Below are positions 44,613 to 53,111 of a stretch of 64,000 bases of DNA, in pieces. Numbering within the stretch: position 1 is the stretch's first letter; each line of letters begins with the position of its first letter. The notes below the pieces were generated by a model. It did no database searches, was not told the DNA's origin, and saw nothing but the letters and a program-made list of their open reading frames with translations. Origin of the DNA: Caldilineaceae bacterium (GTDB lineage: Bacteria; Chloroflexota; Anaerolineae; Caldilineales; Caldilineaceae); assembly GCA_020846635.1 (NCBI GenBank), contig JADLDO010000019.1, positions 52,079 to 116,078 on the forward strand. Reading direction: 5' to 3'. The translations under genes and the position numbers were made by a program.

Positions 44613-44901
44613 ATTCCGCAAGAAACCAGTTGTGATTGAGGCTTGGCCTGTTCGGGAGCTTCACCGAGCCGCAGCGCAATCGTGGAGCGATTTACCGGAG
44701 CCGGTAAAAAGAGCGTATGAAGCGGGCAACGTGATATTTGCTAACGATCCGCTTCGCATTGAGGTCAAGACGCTCGAAGGCTGGATGACTGGCAATGCCG
44801 ATGATCTGCTCATCTGCGGCGTTCAGAGTGAGCTTTATCCTTGCAAGCCGGACATTTTCGCGGCGACTTACGACGCAGTTGAGGAGCGACTTGCAGATTA
44901 G
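44605..44901 (+). CDS. Small phage protein, FRKKPVVIEA family
   Basis: 98 residues beginning KFRKKPVVIEAWPV and ending with a GYDAVE-like strand (FAATYDAVEE), a layout widespread in phage genomes, with unknown function. The middle contains IEVKTLEGWMTGNADDLLICGV. It overlaps the HTH gene by 8 bases and the next gene by 11 bases. Confidence 0.65.
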   Translation: MPKFRKKPVVIEAWPVRELHRAAAQSWSDLPEPVKRAYEAGNVIFANDPLRIEVKTLEGWMTGNADDLLICGVQSELYPCKPDIFAATYDAVEERLAD

Positions 44902-45628
44902 GCGCGGCGTGACTCGTTCTGTGCTGCTCATCGGCAATCTTGCGATCAAGTTTCCAAGCCTTCGCCACGGGCAACGCTATTTCATCTACGGCATGTTGGG
45001 CAACGTCCTGGAGAGTTCGCATTGGAAGCAGTGCAATCACCACAACCTAGCGCCGGTCTACCACTGTGGCCCTTTCGGGCTTTGGCTCGTGATGAAACGC
45101 TACCGGACAATCTTGGAGCGCAGCTTGACCGCTGATGAACTGGCGACCCTACCTTTCATCGGCATTGACAACAATGGGGCGAATGTCGCAGTAGAGGATG
45201 GCCGCTTGATCCTCGTGGATTACGGCAACGTCGGTTGGTACTACATAGCGGAAGAAAATAGGAGCGAGAGTTTGGCTACACAAGCCCAAGAGGACACTGC
45301 ACCCGCTTTACCGGAGTCGGTCAAGATTGCCGATCTTGTCTACAAGATCACCTATGTGGACAACGCCAGCGAGGTAGACATCCACCGTCGGCAATCGCTG
45401 TGGGGGCAGATTGACTACTGGACGCGTACAATCCGCGTCTACAAGGCAGAGCGCGACCATGCCGATGTCATGCAGACGGTCTGGCACGAAGTGGTTCATG
45501 GTATCTGCGACAAATTCCATATCGACGTGAGCGAAGGTGATTTAGGCAGTCAGGAGAAGCCACTTGATCTCCTGGCGACGGCAATCAACCTGGTTTTGCA
45601 GGACAATCCGGGGTTGCGGAACTTCTAA
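44891..45628 (+). CDS. Kinase-like domain fused to zinc metallopeptidase domain
   Basis: 245 residues from TTG 44891 (GAGGAG 4 bases upstream; GTG 44909 is an alternative). The N-terminal part resembles compact kinase-like phage proteins: LLIGNLAIKFPSL, a FIYGMLGNVLESSHW helix, LAPVYHCGPFGLWLVMKRY, and the DFG-like LILVDYGNVGWY. The C-terminal part has ITYVDN, the strand GQIDYWTRTIRVYK and a zinc site His199-Glu200-x-x-His203 (VWHEVVHGICD), followed by EKPLDLLATAINLVL. An internal AGGAG precedes an in-frame TTG at 45272, so the peptidase part may also be made alone. Target unknown. Confidence 0.6.
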   Translation: MQIRRGVTRSVLLIGNLAIKFPSLRHGQRYFIYGMLGNVLESSHWKQCNHHNLAPVYHCGPFGLWLVMKRYRTILERSLTADELATLPFIGIDNNGANVAVEDGRLILVDYGNVGWYYIAEENRSESLATQAQEDTAPALPESVKIADLVYKITYVDNASEVDIHRRQSLWGQIDYWTRTIRVYKAERDHADVMQTVWHEVVHGICDKFHIDVSEGDLGSQEKPLDLLATAINLVLQDNPGLRNF

Positions 45629-47523
45629 TGGCCCAGACCAACAAGGCGCGGTTTCTCGCGGTCATGCGTGCCAATGAAGAGCGCATGACCCTGCTCTTTA
45701 ACAACTTGGCGGCTACTATCACCGCTGAAGTGCTGCGCCGCGCCGACGCAGACGGCAACGTGCCGAGGGCTAAGACGTTTGAGCTTCAGAAGGTTGTGGG
45801 CGATTCCATCACAGCCTTCTTCCTGTCGAATTGGCGCGGCGAGTTGGTACCCTTCACCACGCAGGTGGATGGTACGGTGCTGCCCTTGTCCCCCTACATG
45901 CGGGCGTTGTGGCGCGGCATTGCGGATGTCATGCGCCTGCCGGTTGAGCAGCACGCCAAGTTGTTGGCGGCAAAACTGCCGGATGAACTTGCAGTGGCGA
46001 TGCAGGGGGCGCGCAGCAATCCGTTTGCCGTGGCAAAGGCGATGGTGGCAGAGCAAGTTTTCCATCCTAACCCGCTCGCCACCTACGATGCACCGCATAC
46101 CTGGGTGGATCCCAACGGCTACCGGCTCAGTGACCGCATTTGGAACACGGCGAGCAACACGCGGCGACGGCTGGATGCGTACATCGACGAGGCCGTTCGA
46201 CAGGGGCGCGGTTCGTTGGCAATCTCGCGTGAGTTGGAGCAATTCCTGGTGCCGGGTCGGTCACTCACGCGCACCAAAGCGCCCTATGGCACCGATGCCT
46301 CCTACGATGCCATGCGCCTGGCACGCACGGAGATTGCCAGGGCACACGCCCAGGCGGGGGAGATGTCGGCGGCCATGAACCCGTTCGTCGAGGGCTTGGC
46401 GGTGGTATTGAGCCACAGCCATCGCAAGCGCGATATCTGCGATGACGCTGCCGCGGCGGGGCCCTGGCCGAAGGATGCAGTGCCGGAGGAGTATCGACCG
46501 CCGCTTCATGCCCACTGCCTATGCCGGTACAAGTATGTCATGCAGGACGCCGCGGCGACGCAGGCCACGTTGGATGCGTTGCGCGATGAGATTCGCACGG
46601 CGAGAGCCGAACTGACCGCGTTGATTGGCCCCCTTCAGGTGGAGGAGTTTACCAATTTGCTCTTGGGCCGCGCGTTCACTGTCACAGGCGCGCCGGGTGT
46701 GCCTGTGACGATAGGCTTGCCACTGCCGGTGCCCATTGTGCCACCTGTTGCGCTGCCGCCTGTCGTGCCACCAACGCCGCCAGTACCGCCAGCACCAACG
46801 CCTACAGCGCCACCAACGGCTCCTGTGGCTCCCGCGGCGCAGCCTGCACAGTCCTCCCCAACGAAGGTGAGCGCCGCGCTGGAGGGGCCCTCGAAGGGCA
46901 AGAGCAAGACGGTGGTGGATCGAGTGGCCGGGGCAATTGACGCGACACATGACGATGGCGGGTTGGAGGTCGTGCCGGTGAAGTTTGGCAAGATGACAAG
47001 CCGCCACGGTCACTATAGGTCTTATACCAACGGCAAACCGATTGAGATCAAAATCTCGACGGTGAGCGAACATCCGCACACGACAATGGCGCATGAGGTC
47101 GGTCACTTCGTGGATGGGCAGAAGTTGCAGGTGCAGCGCACCTATTTGCAGTACGCGCGTGACCCAAGCCAGATGCCACAGGTTTATCGAGACTTCTTTG
47201 AATCAGTGCAGCAGTCAAAGGCATTCGATACGCTGACCCAGCTCCGCAAAGGCACGCGTAAAGTCAACTGGATCGTGAATGGCAAGCGACAGGAGATGTT
47301 TGCCGACAGTCAATATGTGGGCTATTTGCTGCGCTCTGACGAAATGTGGGCGCGGGCCTATGCACAGTACATCGTGCAGAAGAGTGGCGATGCGGTGTTG
47401 AAGGCGGAACTGGCGGAGACGTTGGCGAGCTCTCCCTATCCGACGCAATGGGACGATGCGGACTTTGCGCCGATTGCCAAGGCGATTGATGCACTGCTGA
47501 GATATGTGGGGTGGTTACGATGA
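45628..47523 (+). CDS. Minor head protein with C-terminal metallopeptidase
   Basis: 631 residues. The N-terminal 310 match phage Mu F/SPP1 gp7-type head morphogenesis proteins: LARTEIARAHAQAGEM and the metal-binding end with KRDICDD and PPLHAHCLCRY. A Pro-rich hinge (about 365-410) leads to a second domain (about 430-560) with a zincin motif His489-Glu490-x-x-His493 (TTMAHEVGHFVDG). The enzyme might mature head proteins or travel with the DNA. It starts in the previous stop (TAATG). About 300 residues longer than simple family members. Confidence 0.8.
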   Translation: MAQTNKARFLAVMRANEERMTLLFNNLAATITAEVLRRADADGNVPRAKTFELQKVVGDSITAFFLSNWRGELVPFTTQVDGTVLPLSPYMRALWRGIADVMRLPVEQHAKLLAAKLPDELAVAMQGARSNPFAVAKAMVAEQVFHPNPLATYDAPHTWVDPNGYRLSDRIWNTASNTRRRLDAYIDEAVRQGRGSLAISRELEQFLVPGRSLTRTKAPYGTDASYDAMRLARTEIARAHAQAGEMSAAMNPFVEGLAVVLSHSHRKRDICDDAAAAGPWPKDAVPEEYRPPLHAHCLCRYKYVMQDAAATQATLDALRDEIRTARAELTALIGPLQVEEFTNLLLGRAFTVTGAPGVPVTIGLPLPVPIVPPVALPPVVPPTPPVPPAPTPTAPPTAPVAPAAQPAQSSPTKVSAALEGPSKGKSKTVVDRVAGAIDATHDDGGLEVVPVKFGKMTSRHGHYRSYTNGKPIEIKISTVSEHPHTTMAHEVGHFVDGQKLQVQRTYLQYARDPSQMPQVYRDFFESVQQSKAFDTLTQLRKGTRKVNWIVNGKRQEMFADSQYVGYLLRSDEMWARAYAQYIVQKSGDAVLKAELAETLASSPYPTQWDDADFAPIAKAIDALLRYVGWLR

Positions 47524-47732
47524 TCAAAGAATTGTTGGCTGACGGAAGCACCGAGGCCCAGGTATTGGCGGTATTGGTCGCCAATGGCTTTGATGCGATT
47601 GAGGCGCAGTTTGCCATAGATCTCGAACTTGGACGGCAGGAGGGGGACAACCTCGTGGTGGACGCTGATGGGGAAGAGAGCGCGGTCGACGCGCTGATAC
47701 TGGAGCCTTTAGGAGAGGATCAAGATGGCTAA
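47520..47732 (+). CDS. Small acidic helical phage protein
   Basis: 70 residues. MIKELLADGSTEAQVLAVLV continues as ANGFDAIEAQFAIDLELG, resembling a UBA-like three-helix bundle, and the tail is acidic. It starts in the stop of the minor head gene (ATGA) and overlaps the glycosyltransferase-like gene by 8 bases. Confidence 0.55.
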   Translation: MIKELLADGSTEAQVLAVLVANGFDAIEAQFAIDLELGRQEGDNLVVDADGEESAVDALILEPLGEDQDG

Positions 47733-48456
47733 ACGTAAACCAAAAAAGCCCGACATGCCCGCCGTGGTACTATGTTCCCTCTGGCGAAATGACGAAAAGC
47801 GTAGGCTCGTTGACCGTGTGGAGCATCTGCTTGCTAAGTCGGAGACCTACCCCAACCTACGATGGGTATGGTGCGTAGGAGACAGCAAGGACGATACGGC
47901 CAAGGCATTGGAGGAGCTGTCCACGGGCTACGATGTGAGCATCATTCATCACGATACAGGGATCCGCGGCGAGGCCATGAGTACGCGCACGCGTCGTCTA
48001 AGCGAAGCCGCTAACGCCATGTTGGGGGGCGTCAAAGAAACCGACGACTACGTGCTGGTGCATGAGAGCGACTTAGTTAGCCCCGGCGACGTTGTTAAAC
48101 GTATGGTTGCCCATGCACAGGCGGGACGCTGCCCCATTGCGGGATGGACGACGCTAGAGGTACGGCCAGGGCAGACGGTCTTTTACGATACTTGGGGGAC
48201 ACGCAAAGATGGGGTGCGCTTTACCAATCATGCGCCCTATCATGTGGCCTACACAGCGGATGCGCCATTCACGGTGGATAGTTTTGGCTCAGTATTTATG
48301 TTTGAAGCGAAGGATGTTGAGCATATCAATATGACAACAGGGGGCGTGCTGGATTTGTGTAAACAACTCAAAGAGCAGGGGCGCGAGTTGTGGATAGACC
48401 CGCGTCTCCCTATTGTGCAACCCGTTGACCTGTGGACATTCTACGATGCACCATGA
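47725..48456 (+). CDS. GT-A-type glycosyltransferase-like protein
   Basis: 243 residues with the GT-A pattern: PAVVLCSLWRNDEKRRLVDR (nucleotide-sugar strand), LRWVWCVGDSKDDT, and DDYVLVHESDLVSP, where E-S-D stands in for the metal-binding D-x-D. It continues with GWTTLEVRPGQTVFYDTWG and WIDPRLPIVQPVD. This is similar to Anp1-like and related transferases. Inside a head operon it may glycosylate the capsid. Sugar and acceptor unknown. Confidence 0.7.
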   Translation: MAKRKPKKPDMPAVVLCSLWRNDEKRRLVDRVEHLLAKSETYPNLRWVWCVGDSKDDTAKALEELSTGYDVSIIHHDTGIRGEAMSTRTRRLSEAANAMLGGVKETDDYVLVHESDLVSPGDVVKRMVAHAQAGRCPIAGWTTLEVRPGQTVFYDTWGTRKDGVRFTNHAPYHVAYTADAPFTVDSFGSVFMFEAKDVEHINMTTGGVLDLCKQLKEQGRELWIDPRLPIVQPVDLWTFYDAP

Positions 48457-48531
48457 CAAGCCATGAGCAGGGGGTAACACGGATGGGTATATTGGAGACA
48501 GCATGGGAAGTGCGGGAGGCACAGCAATATC

Positions 48532-49203
48532 ATGGGTGACATTCACAGTTTTGCCTATATTGACCCAAGCGCCCGTGTGCTTGACCCGCAGTTATCCATC
48601 TTCTTGCAGCCGGAGCGTATCCGCATTGGCGCACACAGCCGCGTTGATGGTCTGGTCAAGCTGCAAGGGGGCGAAGGGCTGACCATTGGCAAGCACGTCC
48701 ACATAGCAAGCCACTGCACCATCAACGCAGGGGGTGGGACTGTCGAGTTTGGGGATCATTCTGGGTGCAGTAACGGTGTGGTCATTGCCTCCGGGATGCC
48801 CGATTTGTCGAGCCTGTACATTTCCGCGGCTGACCCCATTGAACGCCAGTGGCCTTTGCACCTCAAGACCGTGATCGGTAAGCATGTGGTCATCTTTGCC
48901 AATGCGACGATCCTGCCAGGCGTGAAGCTGGGGTATGGGTGCATCATCGGTGCAGGGGCTGTCGTGACCAAGGATGTGCCTGCGTTTGCCGTAGCAATGG
49001 GCGTCCCCGCTCGCATCGTAGGGCGACGTGTGAATCAGGCAGATGGCACGATGGCAATTGAGTACCTGCCCAAGCTGCGCGACCTGGCAGCCGAACGCGA
49101 CATTGAGCGGGTGCGGGCGCACTATGGCAATGCCATGCCGGAACAGATGGCGGTTGACCTGGTAAACTTCGTGGACGAACTAACGCGGGAGATGGTACCT
49201 TGA
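48532..49203 (+). CDS. Hexapeptide-repeat acyltransferase
   Basis: 223 residues of left-handed parallel beta-helix: repeats such as IRIGAHSRVDGLVKL, LTIGKHVHIASHCTI, VEFGDHSGCSNGVVI, and the classical end VKLGYGCIIGAGAVVTKDV-PAFAVAMGVPARIVGRR of sugar O- or N-acetyltransferases. A C-terminal helix region follows. Lying between two glycosyltransferase genes and capsid genes, it probably acetylates a sugar placed on the virion or on host surface glycan. Its stop overlaps the next small gene. Confidence 0.82.
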   Translation: MGDIHSFAYIDPSARVLDPQLSIFLQPERIRIGAHSRVDGLVKLQGGEGLTIGKHVHIASHCTINAGGGTVEFGDHSGCSNGVVIASGMPDLSSLYISAADPIERQWPLHLKTVIGKHVVIFANATILPGVKLGYGCIIGAGAVVTKDVPAFAVAMGVPARIVGRRVNQADGTMAIEYLPKLRDLAAERDIERVRAHYGNAMPEQMAVDLVNFVDELTREMVP

Positions 49204-49391
49204 GCCAAGAGCGCGCACAACTCGTGTTGAAACCTGACACAAACCATGCTACACTGTCTACAGAGATGGATACGTTGCGCGCTCAGTTGGTCGATGTGGA
49301 GCGCCAATTGCTCTCTCTCTTGGTAACAGTGCAGCGAGCCTTGGGCAAAGAGCCGAGTGTGATGACGCGAGCGGAGAGGCGCAGGGGATGA
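49200..49391 (+). CDS. Small coiled-coil protein ending TRAERRRG
   Basis: 63 residues from TTG 49200, overlapping the previous stop. One long helix (LSTEMDTLRAQLVDVERQLLSLLVTVQRAL) and the tail MTRAERRRG, which is repeated at the end of the next protein. The DNA of this tail doubles as the ribosome-binding site of the next gene. Confidence 0.5.
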   Translation: MSQERAQLVLKPDTNHATLSTEMDTLRAQLVDVERQLLSLLVTVQRALGKEPSVMTRAERRRG

Positions 49392-49624
49392 GCGTTGAGA
49401 CGCCGCCTACAGAAGCAGTTCGCGTGGGTAACTCGTACTACTTCTGTAGGCAATTGTGGCACGTTCGCGCATTGGTTGACGACCAGGTTGTAATACGGCG
49501 CTGGAGCAGGCACAAGCAGGATTGGGTATACAAGTGCGAACTTTTGGAGTTCTTTGGCCCTGAGCATAATTTTTACACAAAGAAGAAACAGCGAGTGACG
49601 AGGGCAGAGAGGCGTAGAGGATGA
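49388..49624 (+). CDS. Small SH3-like protein ending TRAERRRG
   Basis: 78 residues, beta-rich (VRVGNSYYFCRQLWHVRALV, QDWVYKCELLEFFG), ending VTRAERRRG like its neighbour. It starts inside the previous stop (ATGA) and the next gene starts inside its own stop. Function unknown. Confidence 0.55.
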   Translation: MSVETPPTEAVRVGNSYYFCRQLWHVRALVDDQVVIRRWSRHKQDWVYKCELLEFFGPEHNFYTKKKQRVTRAERRRG

Positions 49625-49881
49625 AGGTGCAAGAACCGCCATTGGCCAGTCCCTTGTCACTCATCAAGAGTGGCATTGCTAGAGAGATAAAGCAGCGGTA
49701 CCCAAAGGCGCGCTTTCTCTTCTTTGAGCCGCCAGATGTAGATGAGGCATTGCGAGTGGGCGTTGAGGTGGAGGGACGGCAACACTGGACTCTCTTCACA
49801 GAGGAGTTGATAAGACACGAACGCCCTGATCTGTGTGTCAAGCTAGGCGTCGAACGAATAATTGGTTTAATTGAGAAGTAG
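49621..49881 (+). CDS. Hypothetical phage protein
   Basis: 86 residues: ASPLSLIKSGIAREIKQRYP, then ARFLFFEPPDVDEALRVGVEVEGRQHWTLF, an alternating alpha/beta pattern. Last gene before the mid-late terminator. Family not recognised. Confidence 0.55.
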   Translation: MKVQEPPLASPLSLIKSGIAREIKQRYPKARFLFFEPPDVDEALRVGVEVEGRQHWTLFTEELIRHERPDLCVKLGVERIIGLIEK

Positions 49882-49927
49882 CGCAATCTAGTACAATCAA
49901 ATAACCACGCCTTACACTGAAAAGTCT

Positions 49928-49969
49928 GCGGCGGTATCTGGATTAGGTTCCAGGTATCGCCGCTTTTTT
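49928..49969 (+). terminator. Rho-independent terminator before capsid genes
   Basis: GCGGCGGTATCTGG (49928-49941) pairs with CCAGGTATCGCCGC (49950-49963), 14 bp with two G-T wobbles, followed by six T. It divides packaging/portal/glycosylation genes from the capsid block, so the latter needs readthrough, antitermination or its own promoter. Confidence 0.88.
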
Positions 49970-49998
49970 ATTGTTTCAAATTCTAGGGAGGCAGTGCC

Positions 49999-51387
49999 CT
50001 GGATCCAATTCAGACAAACGAGATCGGCGGGTCGCTGAACGACTTCATGAGTTCCGTGCGCGCGGCCTTCGAGAAGCAGTTCCCACCCATTCGTAAGGCC
50101 AATGGCCTGATCGAAGATCGCTTCTGGGTGCGCGATATCTTTGAGGAAGCGGTGATTGTCCACGATGAGACAGAGCGCCAGCTCTATCGCGTCGCCATGA
50201 CCCGCGGCAGTGACGGTATCACTTTTGAGCCGCGCAACAAGTGGGCCAAGGTGAAGCTCACTTATGCAACCGAGATGGTCACGGACAGCGTGATCACCGA
50301 GTTCAAAGGCAAACCGCCGGAGGTTCCAGTGCGCGCCGGGATTGACCTCGCCGAGTTGACAAAAGGCGATGACGATCCCTTTTTTCTTACCCTTGAGATC
50401 TCGACCGAGGGGCGAGTCTCCAAGAATGGTTTGGTTCACGACGCGGCGTTGGGAACGACGCTCCTGAACCATATCAACGGCCAAGCTGCCGAGGGCATCA
50501 TGGGCCATATCAAAGAGGCAGACCGTAGCTCTGCCTTTCCTGTGTCGGATGTGCATTGGCTGGGCGCGGCTCGCCAAGGTGGATCGACATGGGCCAAAGG
50601 CTACATCCCCAAGACTGCGGTGGCTCAGCGTGAGCATTTTCGCATCCTGCTTGCCACCAACGGTAAGGCCGCAACCTCGATCACCGGCCCGGCAGTGCGT
50701 GAGTTTGTGGACAAGAAAAAGGGGACGTGGAAGGCCAAGAATTTTCAACTGGAGCAGTTGGATTTGGCCCCGTATACCCGTGCGGCGCTGCCGCCGGAGA
50801 GCGACTTCGTGATTACACGCGAAATGAGCTATGAGCGAGAGGAACAAACCGAAATGACCAAAGAAGAACTGATTGCCGAGTTGACGGCAGGGGACATTCC
50901 GCAGGCGCTGCGCGAGTCCATCATTGCCGAGCATACGCGGGCCGCGGGCCAGCAGAACCACGTGACCGAGTTGGAGACCAACCTCAAGCAGAGCCTTGAG
51001 ATGGTGGCCGAACTGACTGCACAGGTTGAAGCCTATGCGGTCAAGGAGTTTGAGGCGGCGGTCGATGCCAAGGTTGCTGAACTGAGCGACTGGCAGGTGA
51101 CGGAGGAAGACGACAAGAAGGTGCTGGCGTCCTTCCGCAAGAACCTGCGTGCGCGCATTATCAGTGAGATGGGCGACGACCGTGCCCTGGATCGCATCCA
51201 GGAGATCGCCCAGAGCGTGTGGGCGGACTTTGAGGTGCTGGCCGAGACCGTACGCGACCGGCTGGCTGGGCCTGCGGCAGTGGTGGCAGGTAGAGGGGCC
51301 GGTGGCGCTGGCAGTACTCGAACCGAGGCGTACAAGGATGACCTGGTGAAGCGGGCGAAGGAGTTGCGCGCCCAGCACGGCATCTAA
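49999..51387 (+). CDS. Prohead protease/scaffold-like protein
   Basis: 462 residues if started at CTG 49999, which has AGGGAGG 7 bases upstream; ATG 50047 has no site. The N-terminal half (about 1-275) is beta-rich, with KVKLTYATEMV and LTLEISTEGRVSKNGLVHDAAL, and looks like XkdF/DUF2213-type head-maturation proteins. The C-terminal half is acidic coiled coil (MTKEELIAELTAGDIPQALR, LETNLKQSLEMVAEL) ending in a Gly/Ala hinge and KDDLVKRAKELRAQHGI, typical of scaffolds. The order protease/scaffold, decoration, major capsid is standard. Confidence 0.72.
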   Translation: MDPIQTNEIGGSLNDFMSSVRAAFEKQFPPIRKANGLIEDRFWVRDIFEEAVIVHDETERQLYRVAMTRGSDGITFEPRNKWAKVKLTYATEMVTDSVITEFKGKPPEVPVRAGIDLAELTKGDDDPFFLTLEISTEGRVSKNGLVHDAALGTTLLNHINGQAAEGIMGHIKEADRSSAFPVSDVHWLGAARQGGSTWAKGYIPKTAVAQREHFRILLATNGKAATSITGPAVREFVDKKKGTWKAKNFQLEQLDLAPYTRAALPPESDFVITREMSYEREEQTEMTKEELIAELTAGDIPQALRESIIAEHTRAAGQQNHVTELETNLKQSLEMVAELTAQVEAYAVKEFEAAVDAKVAELSDWQVTEEDDKKVLASFRKNLRARIISEMGDDRALDRIQEIAQSVWADFEVLAETVRDRLAGPAAVVAGRGAGGAGSTRTEAYKDDLVKRAKELRAQHGI

Positions 51388-51466
51388 GGCCGCAAGGGAC
51401 GACGACAGGATAGCAATGTTCACGCGGCCATAGGGCCGAGGTAGAAGGAAGAGAGGGGAGAGCAAA

Positions 51467-51877
51467 ATGTCTGATTTTACTGTGACTGCCCAGAACGTGC
51501 GACCACTTGACGGTTCGGTGACGCGCAGCTTCACCCTGGGCGCGGCGCTGGCACCTGGCGACGCATTCTTTATCGCCTCTGATGGTGACATCGAGAAGGC
51601 GGATGGCAACGTGGATGCGGCAAGTGCGAGAGCACGGGGCATTGTTGTTGCCATTCAGGGTGGCAAGGCGTTGGGGGCTGCGGGTGATAAGGCAACCGGC
51701 GTTGTCTTTGGCCCTGTGGCGGGCTTTAGCGGCTTGACGCCTGGGGCGCAGGGCTATGTCTCCGACAACGCAGGCAAGATTGCGGATGCGGTGGCGACCT
51801 TTGACCGTTTCCTGGGCTACTGCGAGAGCGCAACGGTCTTCTTTGTCATGCCGGTGTTGAGCGACGCTGCCAGCTAA
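51467..51877 (+). CDS. Head decoration-like protein
   Basis: 136 residues, all-beta pattern rich in Gly/Ala/Asp (FTLGAALAPGDAFFIASDGD, GIVVAIQGGKALGAAGDKAT, AQGYVSDNAGKIADA), like DUF2190/Hoc-like capsid-stabilising proteins that lie between scaffold and major capsid genes. GGGGAGAG precedes the ATG. It should bind the outside of the mature head. Confidence 0.7.
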   Translation: MSDFTVTAQNVRPLDGSVTRSFTLGAALAPGDAFFIASDGDIEKADGNVDAASARARGIVVAIQGGKALGAAGDKATGVVFGPVAGFSGLTPGAQGYVSDNAGKIADAVATFDRFLGYCESATVFFVMPVLSDAAS

Positions 51878-51947
51878 GCGCGCTGACTGACCTACGCGTT
51901 CGTGACTCGAATGTTTGACCACCTGGATGGGTGAGAGGAGATAGACA

Positions 51948-53087
51948 ATGGCACTTTTGGGGGCACGAGCCCTGATTGACCGGGTGATTGGTACCGGGCT
52001 GGATGCATCTGAAATTCTTAAGTTCCAGATGCGCGACGGTCGCACGGCCCAGGAGATTGTCCTGGAAGCCGCCGCCATGATTGGCGATGTGAACGAGGAG
52101 TTGAGCCGCATCTATGGCGGCCTGTGGTTTATGACCGAGCGCGATTATGCGCGCTATGCCAATGGGGAGAGCGCACGATCCGCCACACCGCGTAAGGCCG
52201 AGTTCAAGCGGGCCGATGGGGTGCGCGCGTCGATGATCGGGCACATGCTGCCCCTGCACGACAATGAGGACGCGGTGGAGTGGACCAAACTCTACCTGCG
52301 TGATGCCTATTCTGAGGACATCACGGCTGATCTCCAGCTGATCACCGACCGCTGGCGCAACCGTGTTGATCAGGATGCGATCACGCGTGCCTTGACCAAC
52401 ACCGAGAACCCCATCGGCTCTGCCGGGTATGACGTGGGTTGGGCGATTGGCACGGGCGTGAATGTCAATTACATCCCCCCGCAGTATGGGGCGACGGTCT
52501 TTGACTCAAGCCACTCGCACTATGTGGTCAAGGACAGTGCGACCCAGGACTATGACGACCTGGTGGAAGCGATGATGGCGGAGCTGCGCCACCACGGTCA
52601 CATGGGCACGTTGACGCTGTTGGTCTCCCAGACGGACGTGGGGGAGTACGCTGCGTTCCAGACGGCGGGGCTGTACGTGCCGTTGACGCCTCCGGGCATC
52701 CAGGTGATTTCCGGCAACTCGAATTCGCCGGTCTTTACCGCGAGCGGGGAGATCAACGGGATTCCAGGCGAGTTGATTGGCTACTGGAAGTCGCCGACCT
52801 ATGGTCTGGCCGAAATCCGATCGCACGCCCGCATCCCCAGCGGCTATGCCTATATGACCAAGAGCTACGGCGTCAACAACGCCCGCAATGGTCTGGCGCT
52901 GCGTACCCACCCGGCACAAGGCTTCGGTCTGCGCGTGGATCCGCAGGTGACACGCTCCATCAACCCGGAGTTGGAATTCATCCTCTTCGACGGTACCCAC
53001 GGTGTGGGTGTCAACGACCGCATCAACGGCGTGGCAGGCTATATCGCCAACGGCGCAAGCACCTGGGTGAATCCTGCCATTAACTAA
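51948..53087 (+). CDS. Major capsid protein
   Basis: 379 residues, full HK97-type subunit size. The N-terminal helix (LLGARALIDRVIG) and central LPLHDNEDAVEWTKLYLRDAYSEDITADLQLITDRWRNRVD (spine-helix region) are followed by LTLLVSQTDVGEYAAF and GYWKSPTYGLAEIRS. Assignment relies on size, position after scaffold and decoration genes, and a strong site (GAGGAG 9 bases before ATG). This family is usually cleaved only slightly or not at all. Confidence 0.82.
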   Translation: MALLGARALIDRVIGTGLDASEILKFQMRDGRTAQEIVLEAAAMIGDVNEELSRIYGGLWFMTERDYARYANGESARSATPRKAEFKRADGVRASMIGHMLPLHDNEDAVEWTKLYLRDAYSEDITADLQLITDRWRNRVDQDAITRALTNTENPIGSAGYDVGWAIGTGVNVNYIPPQYGATVFDSSHSHYVVKDSATQDYDDLVEAMMAELRHHGHMGTLTLLVSQTDVGEYAAFQTAGLYVPLTPPGIQVISGNSNSPVFTASGEINGIPGELIGYWKSPTYGLAEIRSHARIPSGYAYMTKSYGVNNARNGLALRTHPAQGFGLRVDPQVTRSINPELEFILFDGTHGVGVNDRINGVAGYIANGASTWVNPAIN

Positions 53088-53111
53088 CCGCCGCGGGCGG
53101 GATGAGGGGCA

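Noticed and set aside
49912..51654. A 580-codon minus-strand open frame
   Set aside because: Antisense to the protease/scaffold gene and spanning a plus-strand terminator; composition is typical of a shadow frame.
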